Shown here in pieces: positions 23,282-34,400 of a stretch of 64,000 nucleotides of DNA (its first letter is position 1; every line of letters begins with the position of its first letter). The position numbers were made by a program, and so were the translations under genes. The notes under the pieces were generated by a model, which ran no database searches, was not told where the DNA came from, and saw only the letters and a program-made list of their open reading frames with translations. The DNA lies in assembly GCA_047967505.1 (NCBI GenBank), contig CM106539.1. One strand, written 5' to 3'. This DNA is from Dipteris shenzhenensis (taxonomy: Eukaryota; Polypodiophyta; Polypodiopsida; Gleicheniales).

Positions 23282-24289
23282 AGATCCAAGGGTTTGAAAC
23301 GTGCTTTCTAGAAAAGCAAACTTTTGTGAGCTCTCCTTAAGCCATGTGTACAATTTTAGGCCCTTGATTTTAGATTAACCTAAGGGACTAAAACACTCCT
23401 TCCAAATTTGACCCAAAAGCATACTTTTTTATTCATTCTTCTTGCAAGTATATTATATAAGGAGGGAGATAATTGCATGTTTTCTTTCTTGCCATCACTT
23501 GATTGAGTAATTGTTGGACAAAGCTCACTACCTTGCTACTACTGAAACCCCAATTGGATGATAGTGAGGATTTAGGACCAATTTGGAGTTAGAGCCATGA
23601 TGGAAAGGTTGCCTGCCGCAACCTAGTTGAATCAAAAGAGCCAAACCATTGATGCTAGCATCAATGGACAATGTAATTCTTGCTATAAAGTTTTGAGTTT
23701 CATGTTTGAAATCCTTTGACTTATTGGAACTTTAATAAAGGGTTCAAATGCGAAAACTTTGTTGTGGGGGGAAGTATACTCATTTCCTTTTGCACTCATT
23801 CTTGAAGTTCATACCTAAAGGGTTTTTCTTCTCAAAAAAGTGCCATTGAAATCTATTGTAGAAGCACCTAGAGAAGTCATTAAATCTAGGAAGCAAATCC
23901 AAAGACTTGCATGGCAAAGATCCACAAGGCTATTGTGAGGCTATCACTAGTGTTGCCAAGTAGTTTCAAAGCATAGCGTGGATAAGAAGTATTAGAACCA
24001 TTCATGTGTACCAAGTATTTTCTATAATGCCTTCCTTAAGTAGAATCATTCGTTAAGTGGAAATGGAAATGTACCTTCAAACAAGAAGGACAAAGTAGAG
24101 AAGTGTGCAAATTTGGAGTGGCTCAATCAATGATATTAAGTTGGAAATGTGGTTATAGTTCTTAGCATCAAGTGAACCACATGAATTGACATTTTGAATT
24201 TTCAAAAAGAGTAAAAAATGTACAAGGAGAATGAAAGAGCAATCAACATTGAGTTGCGCTAATATTTCATAAAGTTTACTAAATCTTTG

Positions 24290-24450
24290 ATTGGTCATTA
24301 ATTTGAAAAAGGTAGTATTATTAGACAAAGGAGGTAGAGCTAATAGGGCTATGAAGAAAGGAGGTAGAGGCAATAGGGCTTTAATTGGTCATTAATTTGA
24401 AAATGGTAGTATTATTAGACAAAGGAGGTAGAGCCAATAGGGCTATGAAG
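24290..24450 (+). repeat. Near-identical 67-bp direct repeat
   Basis: 24290-24356 and 24384-24450 (attggtcattaatttgaaaa to gggctatgaag) differ at only a few positions and are separated by 27 bp that copy part of the unit. The similarity of the copies indicates a recent duplication. Confidence 0.85.
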
Positions 24451-25857
24451 AGCATGCCACCTCTAGAAAACACAATATACAATTTCTCAAAACCTACCTC
24501 ATTTTGTTGGGGTGCTTGTGTGAAGAATAGCAAGGGGGGACCATCCACAAGGAGCCAAATGCCATCATCTAGAGAGGTTGATTCTAATGGTGTAGATATA
24601 TGTAAATAGCAAGGCAGTAGAGAGATCAAGCACTTTCATGTCAAAAAGCCCTAGAAGAGAGGAGGTTGTTTTGTAGTGGGAGACCTTTTAGCTATAGACA
24701 CATTGAATTCATAGATTTTGCAAAATCCTATTGTATTTTCTTGTTCAAACTATGGTCTTTTAGTGTTTCCTCAATAATTTACAATGTAAAATAATGTGAT
24801 GTTTTGGAAAACTATGAAAAATAATGTGATGTTTTGAAAAACTACGTGTCTCTCAAATCGAAATGTTTTAAGAAGTCTTAGCATGCAAAAATTGCACATT
24901 TTGTGAAGTAACTTATTTGTAAAACATTTATTGGGATTATTTTGAGAAGATACCTTTTAGTTGCCATTTTGATGTAAGGTTGTCATTTCAAATCTAAACA
25001 TGTTCCATGTTTTAGTAAATATCTATATACTTCATGATATAGTATACACCCCTTTATGTATTAGGTCTATTAGGAATGAGTATGTTACCCACTAAAATTT
25101 GATGGAGCATCTCTTGACGAACATGACGTGACACTAAATCCATTAAAATACCATAAAGTGGCTAAATTTTTTTGTTTTTCTCATTGGAATAAAGTGTAAT
25201 TCTCCAATAACCTAATGCAAGATCACCTGTAGTTGAGTACCGACCCTTTTTGAACCTTGTCTATAATATCATAGATTTGAGAAACATGATACATGTTTGG
25301 TTCAATGCTACATTTAGGGATTGGAATCTTCTCTAAATGGGGTTGATTTATTGTTTGTCTTGACCAACTATAATTTAGTAGCTTGAAAGCATCTAAACGA
25401 TTCAACTATCTTATGTTGGATGACATCCATTTTTTGTGTGATCTTCTTCAAATTTCCATTACATTGGTCTTAAGTTTGATTTTTAGATATCACAATAAGT
25501 TTTGGTGGATATAATTATGGCGATTAGGGGTATCTATGAAGAACCTAGGGAACTACTATAGAGGAAGTCTAATGTCTCTTGCTAATGTTCAGCTGATGAC
25601 ATTGTCTTGTAACATTGACTATGGAAGAAGATACTTGAAGGTTTTTCCACTAAATATGAGGTATGATACGACTTCTCATGCATCGATTGTGAAAGACACA
25701 TGAGCATGGGTACTCACAACCCAATACTACTTAGAACAATTGGATAGATATTATGCAACTCAAACCAAGAAAAAAAGAAGTTTATGGTTTCTTGTTCCAT
25801 AGAAGACTTGAAGAGGTGAATTGGGTTGAGAAAGGAGGTCTAGCTTACCTGGTATCC

Positions 25858-26021
25858 TTCCATTAACCAATTATTGAATTGTTTCTCAATACATTAGGTT
25901 CACTTTGCTAGGGATTTACCAACTAGTTCTACAAATCTAGTTCCATTAACAATTAGTGAATTATTTATCAATACATAAGGTTCACTTTGCCAAGGATTTA
26001 CCAACTAGTTCTACAAATTTA
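25858..26021 (+). repeat. Tandem duplication, about 82 bp x 2
   Basis: 25858-25940 and 25941-26021 share ttccattaac, aggttcactttgc and ggatttaccaactagttc with scattered changes. Confidence 0.8.
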
Positions 26022-26029
26022 TTACTATT

Positions 26030-28170
26030 ACAAAACTTCAAGATAGATTATTCTTCGGGCAATATTTCTTACATGAGGAATTGTTACAAACAAGATCTAT
26101 TAGTTTTGTGTTTTGAATTAGCTAATCGAGGGCTATTTGAGTTTCAATTCACATGCAAGTTTGTAAAATAGCTAAGCTTCCCTGCCTAAAGAGTTGATGT
26201 TCGTATATTTGCTCATCCATTTTGCTTGTGCATTCTATTAAGGGTATTGGAAGGCAAAATGACAAACAAAATTGGATGCTTTTTAGGCCTCCCACAATCA
26301 TGTGGAACACTTACATCGCTAGTACTGTAGGCCTTTTAGAATGAGATAAAAATGCGACGTACACTTTATGGGCACATAAGAAGGAAAAGGGTTTGCAATT
26401 CTTTTTTTTTTTGGGTTGGCCCAACCTATAGCACCAATGATGTAGGATGTTTTTATGATGTTGGGACTCCCAAACTCTTTTTCCCTGCTCTATGGTTTGA
26501 ATTGCTTGATTTTTCTTTTGTCATTTTATACCAATATAGATGCCAATGTGTGGAGATAAAATGTGATGCTACTTTCCTTCAGCTAGACCATGCGTTATGG
26601 TATATGGTTAATAATTTGATAGCTTTTCACTTAGATATGCTCCTCAAAGTGGCTTTTAATTATTTTCTATTTTACTACAAAACTTTACTGAGTCCTCTTA
26701 TCAAAGTTTGTATTACATTAAGCTAACATAAGGGATGTAGTGTTGGCGACTATCACAAAGTCCTCCAATGACTCTTCAAGTCTATTCTCCCACCAACCTA
26801 CCTGAGGTGACATCCTATGTGGAAGGATCATAAGGACACCTCAACTTTTAGTACATAGAGATACAAACTTTGCAAAAAGCGCAAGGATTGTGGGGAGAGG
26901 AGATTTATGAAAGGCATGAATGATTGTCAACTATAGCAACACACTACCTACGTGCATCAACATTGATTAGGGCACCATGTACTATAAGTGTATTGTGAGG
27001 TGGGAAGCACCAATCAAATCCAATGATGTGGTTGCAAGTATGTAACTTACAAAGAAACAAATTAATTTGCTTCCATATGGCATATTTTATTTGGAAAATC
27101 CTAGCTCAAGAAAGGCCTTCCTTTTATGCACTTGCTATTCATAAATCCAATTGTGCAACACTTCTGAATAAGGAATCTATATTCACTTGTATATTAAAAC
27201 TCTCAATGGCTTTTAGAGACCCAATTGATATTATTTTCCTTTTCAATATAGACATGTTTGGAACTTATATAAACCAACGTTTGAAAGATATGGTGGCATT
27301 CAACTTATCTTTTGTACATAATAACATTGGAAAATGACTTAATCATGTGCCCCCACTAAAAGTATTCAATAAATGAAACCTTTGGAGTCATTGTCGATAG
27401 TTGGAAAAGGTTGGTTTTGAAGTTGGACACCCATGATAGATATGAATGCTTGAAGGCTAATGCATGGAAGTTTCCTAAAGGATTATTTAAAGAGAAGGCT
27501 CAGATTGTTTAGGACTTGCAAGTTTACCTTGAAAGTGAATACATTAAGAATGAAATTGATGCACTTACACAAACTTTGTTTCTACAACTATTGACAAAAT
27601 TGCTATGTTTGATAAGGCTAAAACCCAATCCTTCACTCACATACATGAGAGAAATATTCTTCAAGGTTGGCAATTGAATAATGCAATATCTGATAGGCAC
27701 TTTACGAGGTACAAGAATAATCATTTAAGGTGGATTACTAATTCTCACTCATGGTTTCTTTTTCGCAAGCCTGTTAATCTTAACATATCTAAGGAGGTTG
27801 CAACCTCGAGCAACTTGGAGAGGAAACACATTTTTCACTATGGCATTGACACCAACCATTTTGAGTGGTTAACTCTATTTATGATGTGGTCTTCACCTTT
27901 CCCCTACGTGTTCAAAAAATATAATGCTCTAGAAAATCATGCTTAGAAGAATGCACATTGTTTCAATTTGGAATATTTTACTCGTTGCATTAAAATAGCT
28001 TGGTCTCTTTGACAAGTCTTGAGATGGTAGCTTTTTTGATTTGTATGAGTTTATCTTTCTCAACGGCCTTTACAGATACACGTGTTATAGTAGATTAATG
28101 TCCCTAGGTATTGCTCCCTCCAAACTAGGCACAAGTTACATAAGATGGATGGATTTATTCAAGTTATGCT
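26030..28170 (+). other. Unrecognised, partly coding-like stretch
   Basis: Three plus-strand frames of 104-124 codons occur, at 26352-26726, 27023-27337 and 27605-27946. The last has a natural protein composition (NNAISDRHFTRYKNNHLRWI, SNLERKHIFHYGIDTNHFEW) and no internal break. I recognise no domain. Between the frames stops are frequent. Because the diverged repeat follows directly at 28171, this may be the body of an old transposable element. A host gene is possible but unsupported. Confidence 0.25.
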
Positions 28171-28990
28171 AGTCTTGGATTCTTCATACCACTTGCATTG
28201 CTTCTATGAATGACTTTTGACCTTAACATTGAACTTTGTCAAGCAAGTTTGGTCTAAATTTGCTTTAGAAAAAATAAGGTTTTAAATATTTTAGCCCTAT
28301 TGGGATCAATGCATTTAAAAAGATTTTTCTATTTTATGGCTTATTGGTTCCTTTGTTGAATGCTTCATCATTTTAATGTGAGCTATATGTGATTGAAAAG
28401 TGTCAAAATTGACAAATGTATCACTATACCATGTTTTTTTTGCTTATGCACCTAAGTACATATACCAAGTTGCAAAAATGCCATGAAGCACAATTTTTAC
28501 CTTGTCGAGTTGTTTGATCCTCGTTAAGACGTTAATCTTTAGTTTGAATTGATTTAACCAATTGTACACATCTTTTGATGATGGTCCTTTAACGAGTGCT
28601 GGTCTAATTTTGTAATGCTTTTAACTCGCATGTCTCACTTAAGATTACCCTACCATTTTTGTAAAGTGTTGGGTGTCTAAATTCGTTTCAGTTACAATAT
28701 TATGGACTAGTGACAGGGAATTTTCATACATTGTCTAGCATTATGTTCTGTCCTTGTTTGAATAAATTGGATGAATATAGTTGGAATTATAGCATCTTTT
28801 TAAAGACATGGATCCATCATTCATTTCCCCCCCCATCCATTTAGAGTTGGCTTAATTATGATGACACCTTGAATTGTATAATTTTTTCTTCAATGATAGT
28901 GACTAAACTATAGTTGGAGCAACAAAATAAGATAGGATTTATTAATGATCCAGGCAAGCTATTATGAAATCACAAGGCTTCTATGTGGCA
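28171..28990 (+). repeat. Diverged dispersed repeat, copy 2
   Basis: It matches the blocks seen at 13000-13990 in the same orientation; the clearest are accaattgtacacatctt near 28557 and gtgactaaactatagttgg near 28900. Confidence 0.45.
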
Positions 28991-31000
28991 TGAGCTAGAT
29001 GTCTCCACCAAATGTAGTGTACCCTAGAAAGGAAGTGCCAAATGGATAGTAGAGGAACCCAAACACTTGTCTCTAGCCAATCATTATAGGGGCAACCCTA
29101 TGATGGTTACCATTATGAGCTTGATTGGGAGGTGGTTGGGAATAAACACCAAACAATAGGAGGGCATGGGAGGGAGAGAGGGGGTGGGCGGCAACATGCT
29201 ACTCTTAGGCGCCTCATGGTGAAGCACAAGGGATCTTTCAACTAGTGCGATGGGGTAGGGCAAGGAGAAGGGCACAAGGTTGACACCATCTCAAGGGTTG
29301 ACTCACATGTAAGAGTGAACGACTCACATTGAAGTGGAGCATCATGAGTAGTGTTCGAGAAAAAATAAAGCTTAGCAAGCCACTCTCCTATTAAACACCC
29401 TTCCAATCCCTCAACTCCTTTAGGTTTTGAAACTTTACCCTCTCCCCAATTTTTCTTTTCCACGTTGGAGAAGTCACCTCCCCATCTATAAGCCCCCAAA
29501 TGAAGAGTACATGGGGGAGGTGGACTTAGGGTTAGGATTGCCACATGGGCAATACCTTGGTTGCCATGTGGGCAGCAAACCCAGAGGGAAAACGATGAAG
29601 GGGGGGCTACCACATGGGCAATACCTCGTCTGCCATGTGGGTAGCACATTGAGGAACTTACCTCGCTTGTTAGAGGCTCTTTGGAGGATAGATCAGCACA
29701 GATCAGAGGTGCAATGATTGCAAGTCACACGTGACTATTTGTAGCAGGTAAAGGACCAGATTTGGGGCAAAAAAGTGTCCAGACAGAGGGCGGGACAAGC
29801 AAGTATTGTACGAATCGGCCTCCCACCTTCGTGATGAATGGTGACCCATCTAGTCAATCCTTGTTGACTTCCATTGGTCATGAGAATGTATCAAATTGGG
29901 AATTTTGAAATTCCCATGAGAAATTAACCAACAATATATCTAAAAAGCCTAAAATTCTAACTGGTTGGTTTCCTATTAACTGCAATCCAGCTAGCCAACT
30001 TGAAAATGTAACCTACTGGATGCTAAGTTGAACTGCTTTTCCCTGAACCCTCATCATGAGTAGAACACCTTGGGAGTGTTGGTTAGTGTACCATGATTGC
30101 ACGATGACCAAGTGTGAATCAACAATAATGATCGTGGTGGAATTAAGAGTAATGACAAAGATTGTAGAGGATTAGTAAAACGATGAAAAGATTTTGTTGT
30201 CGCTCTGCAAGGGGGGGAATTCGATGTGTTTTATTAATGGCTTGGATCACCCCTTTTGATGCCTTATTCTTTTGCATAAAGGGACTACGGTGGTTGCGCA
30301 TGCTTGCCATGTGGCTATGTGTCACCCACCAAAATTTGAATCGCTGTGTGTGCCAAAGTAGAGAAGGCGATTGTGTGCCTACCACGTAGCTTCACGTTGC
30401 GCACTGAAAATTTCAATGCCATGCACAGGTAACTTAGAATCACTTCCATCACACTTAAGAGCCTTGAAAATCCTGTTGTGCCGTAGAGCAGCAACGATGT
30501 GGGGGTCCTTGCTAAACCAGTAGTGAACAACAATAATGACCTAAAAGGCCTCATTAATTATTAAATCTATGAATTAAGCTAAGCTTCATTTTGTTGCCCT
30601 CGCCATCGCCTTGCCTTTTGACCCTCTCTGCTTGCCCTCCTCTCGCTTTGCTTGACCCCCCCCGTTCCTCCCCTTTCGTTCCCCCTTTCTTCATTGCTGC
30701 TTATTGCAGTCCTTGAGACATCTCCCTTCAGCTTGCCCTGGTCTTTATACCATGGTGCCATTAATCAATCATTAAGGAAATCTCGCGCAGCATTTCGAAT
30801 CGGCTACCATTAATCAATCACCCCGAACGACACAAATTGATGAATGCGGCTTTTTATGTATGGACTGGGGTACAGGTTAGAGAGGGGGGGATTAGTGAAA
30901 GGGGATGCGTCTAGTCTACTGTGTGTGGTGGGAGGGGGGGAATTTTGATGTGTGTGAGTAGTGTTGTTTTCATGGCCTGGATCATCCCTTTCTTCTCTTT
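28990..31000. other. Intergenic DNA upstream of the SAPS gene
   Basis: No gene is recognised. G and C homopolymer runs become frequent (for example 30208-30215 and 30655-30663), and composition shifts from AT-rich to mixed. A block with ggggggaatt, gatgtgt and ggcYtggatcaYccctt occurs near 30210-30260 and again near 30932-30992. The word ccattaatcaatca occurs at about 30750 and 30808. Confidence 0.5.
29541..29640. repeat. Duplicated dyad CCACATGG...CCATGTGG
   Basis: ccacatgg (29541-29548) pairs with ccatgtgg (29564-29571). The unit is repeated 69 bp later (29610-29617 with 29633-29640). The intervening gcaataccty is shared. Confidence 0.75.
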
Positions 31001-31421
31001 TCTCTTTCGATGCCCTCTTCTTTTCAGCTTCACAAACCCTCCCCTCAGATCCATCGCCATAGCCTTCCCCCCCCCCCTCCTGCTCCATTTCCCCTCCCCT
31101 CCCCCTTAGGGTTCCCCATTTCCTCTCCACATTCCCCCCCTCCCCCGCCCTACGCTCCCATTCCTTCCCTTTCTCCCCCCCCCCAGCTCAATTCCGCTCG
31201 ATCCGTCGCAAGGTAGCTTCCTTCCTCCTCCTCTCTTGCTCTTTTCACTCTCTTATGTGGCTCTCACGCTGCCGGATTCCATGCCCCCCTCTCTTTTCGT
31301 CTCCCAGACGCCTCACACTCGGCCTCTTCAGCTTGTCGTAAATTGGGAGTGCAAGATCTTCTAGGTACCGCGGCAGGGAATCCGGGGGACTGCTTCGTCG
31401 GTGCAATCATACTCGAGGAAG
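31000..31421 (+). promoter_or_regulatory. Probable promoter / 5' UTR of the SAPS gene
   Basis: The 400 bp before the start codon are pyrimidine-rich on the plus strand (about 31055-31260) and more GC-rich than the DNA on either side. This is typical of the 5' leader of a constitutively expressed plant gene. I cannot fix a transcription start and saw no convincing TATA box. The start codon context is gaggaagATGt, with A at -3. Confidence 0.45.
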
Positions 31422-31460
31422 ATGTTTTGGCGCTTGGCCGGCTTGTCTACGACTTCCCCT
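31422..31460 (+). CDS. SAPS gene exon 1 (coding part)
   Basis: Thirteen codons from the [16 protein letters not shown], end at the donor CCT|gtaagt in phase 0. The M-F-W-R/K start is diagnostic of plant SAPS proteins, which fixes the start codon. Confidence 0.9.
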
Positions 31461-34400
31461 GTAAGTGGGCAGAATTTCAAAATGATATCAATGCAAAACT
31501 ACTTTTTTAGATAAATATCTTTACAACAGAATATTTTTTTATCCCTTTTAATGAACCAAACAACCCTCAGCTTGTTTGTTATCTCTGACGTATCGCTGAG
31601 CTTGTCTAATGGAAACCGACGGACGAGATGGAACCACAATCAAATATGCGAGCAAGAGCTTTAATTCACCATGCGTTTGAGTTAGTTAGGGAAAACACGT
31701 TTTGGTTCTGCATTTCATGAACTATATCAGCTTGTCACTTTTATTTTCCAGATCCACCTTCAAAGCCGCATGTAATTTGCTCACAAATTGTTCGTTTTTC
31801 TAAAAATGATTTGTGGTAGCCATAGCTGCGAAAGGTGTATCTCTAAAGTGCGTGATCGAAACACAGTTACGTTCTAGAATTTCCCCAGATTTCACCGAAA
31901 GGGGCATCTTAAAGTTCTCGATGCATCAAAACGATGTATTGTCAGCTAGTAGCTGCATTTTTGCAGTAAAAAAATGAATTACAGATTCTAACGGAAATGG
32001 ACATGCGTCTTGAATTTAAAAAATTGAGTAGTGAAATCTGATACCTCGTTCTGTGAGGAAATGACCACAAAGTGGCATCTTGGAAATGACAGGCCTCACA
32101 AATTTTATGCGTTACCTCTCATTGACATTGCTGTCCGTCTCTGCATAACGATAGGTGTGATTGCTCTTCAGGCTAGGGATCCTGAAGGGAGTAGAACAGC
32201 CGAAGGGTTTGTGCCTTTTGGAGCCAGTGAAATGGCAGCAGAAATAGTGTCACTTGGAGCAAAATCAGCCAGCTGTCAATTCAAGGGTCATAAGTAAAGC
32301 AGCGATAAGCCTGGACGTCACTAACAGCTACCCTCAGCAAACTCCCGTTCATCAGAGGAAACACTGGATACATAATCAGCCACAAGACAAGAGTGGTTGG
32401 GGGCAGGGGCATTGGAGAATGACCCCTCTGGAAGCAAGTTCGTGAGGCTTCAGGAGAGAGCACGATTCAATGACACTTCTAGCAGTACTTTGCGGTGCTT
32501 GACATATCACAGCGTTATCAGGATGCCTGCAAAAAGGTTGAAGCATCTTCTGGGAGCAGGCATCTTCATAAGTTGCTCAGTGAGTTGTTGCAAAAAATTG
32601 CAAGCAGCAAAATGGCAGAATAGAACTTGTGCCAAGTTTTTGCTCTTCATTACCAGTATCTTTGAAGATTCTGTTGCCTCACAACTGGTGGATGTAAAAG
32701 AATGCGGACAAACTGTATGCTACATTCTTAAGCGTCATTTATGAAGCTCTTGTGGCATCTGGCAGGAAAGCTATGTTGATACTATAGTATATGATGTTTC
32801 TGTGCCAGTCCAATGTTTAATACTGCTTCTCTATTAGAAATTCAAATATTGGTGGTATCAGGTCCAGAAATACATGGTATCAGAGATGGTTTGCTGCAAC
32901 CAACATAATGCAGGGCTGAACATAAGGTTTAAAAGCAAGAGCTCTTTGTTTGGAAACGTCAGCATGGTGCATTACATGAAAAACAGACAGATGTTGACCA
33001 TACTGTGGCACAACGTGAGAGTATGCTGGAGAGAGTAGTCACTCAGTCCCTCATTCTTTATGTATTAGGATGCACTGGCGAGACAGCTCTAGAATGGTCT
33101 GCTGCACTAGGTCGACCTATGACCAAATGTGCGTCAAATGAATAATAAGATTAGTGGGCATGCCATTATCTGGGTGCAGGCATCTTTTTAAGTTGCCGAT
33201 GAAAGATTAGCAGCAAAGTGGCAGGCTAGAAAATTCCCCAAGTTTGCTCACGTTAGCAGTATCTTTGAAAATTCTATTGCAAAGTTGCAGATGAGAACGT
33301 GTCCCAAGTTTTGCTCACATCAGCAATACCTTTGGGAGATTCGTTACCCCATAAGAGTAACAATCGATGCAGGTAAAAGAATTGACAGGCTGTGTGCTCC
33401 ATTGTTAAGTGTCACTCCTGAAGCCTTGGCAGGAAAAATACTGTATAATAGTCTTGGAGGCTATTTCCTGCTGGCCCATATTCAATGATGAGTTTCCATT
33501 AAAGATTCCGAAATGTTTGTATTTGGTCGAGAGACAGATGGTAAGAGAGTTGGTCTGATTGCTGCACACCAATATAATGCATGCTGAACAGGAGCGGAAC
33601 AGTATGGTTGAACTTGGGAAATTTCAGCAGGTTTCATTGCGTGAGCTGCAACAGACAGATCTAAGCAGTATGTGGCACTTGAGTCCAATGGAGGAGTATA
33701 GTCCTAACAAATCGCGTTCTTTGCGTGCAAGGATGCACTGGACAAACCGCTCTTCTGGACAAACCTGCTGCATTAGGGTGACATATTAGATGCCAGCCAT
33801 ATTAGTTTGGTTCACATAATGGGTGTTATGTGGATCGTTTACAAGTTGGTTGGCCGAATCAAGGGGTCCCCTCTCGAATAGCCAACCAACCTCTAAGCCC
33901 TATGAGCACATGCAAGGCCCAACACTTGTGAGGACTGTTTGTCCCTTAAAGATGGGACCCCAAAGCAGCCCTCAAACCTAACTTATGACTAGCCCATTTG
34001 CTCCTCCTTACTGGGCATTATGTGTTGGCTAGGACCTATGGGAGAATTCAATTGCAACACTCCTTCTCAATGGCCAAATTGACACGAAGCAAATGAAGAA
34101 GGCAAACACTCGCCATTTTTATTGAGCATTTTCCTGGAGTCATCTAGATATATATAGTTGTTGGTCTCTAAAGACTGCCTTCCTCAGCCATAGTCTCACA
34201 TAGGAGTTTTTGGGGCACAAGCTTGACCAGACCATGCTTCCAAGCTGAAGGAAGATGTTGATGCTGCCATGTTACATTAATGAGCTTCAAGATTGAACCC
34301 TTCAATTCAGCCCAGAAGGCTTACAAAAAATTCAACCGTCAAACCATCCCAGCTAGGGGATTTATGTTTACCCAAATGTTTGAGGGCTTCATCCAATTCA

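Noticed and set aside
29242-29649. 135-codon minus-strand frame
   Set aside because: It overlaps the duplicated ccacatgg dyads, has low-complexity Pro/Ser content and no recognisable domain.
30810-31130. 106-codon minus-strand frame next to the SAPS start
   Set aside because: Antisense to the pyrimidine-rich promoter/5' UTR; composition follows the C/T tract and no domain is visible.
32031-32297. 88-codon frame as an extra SAPS exon
   Set aside because: Exons 1 and 2 join in phase without it, and it has no similarity to SAPS proteins.
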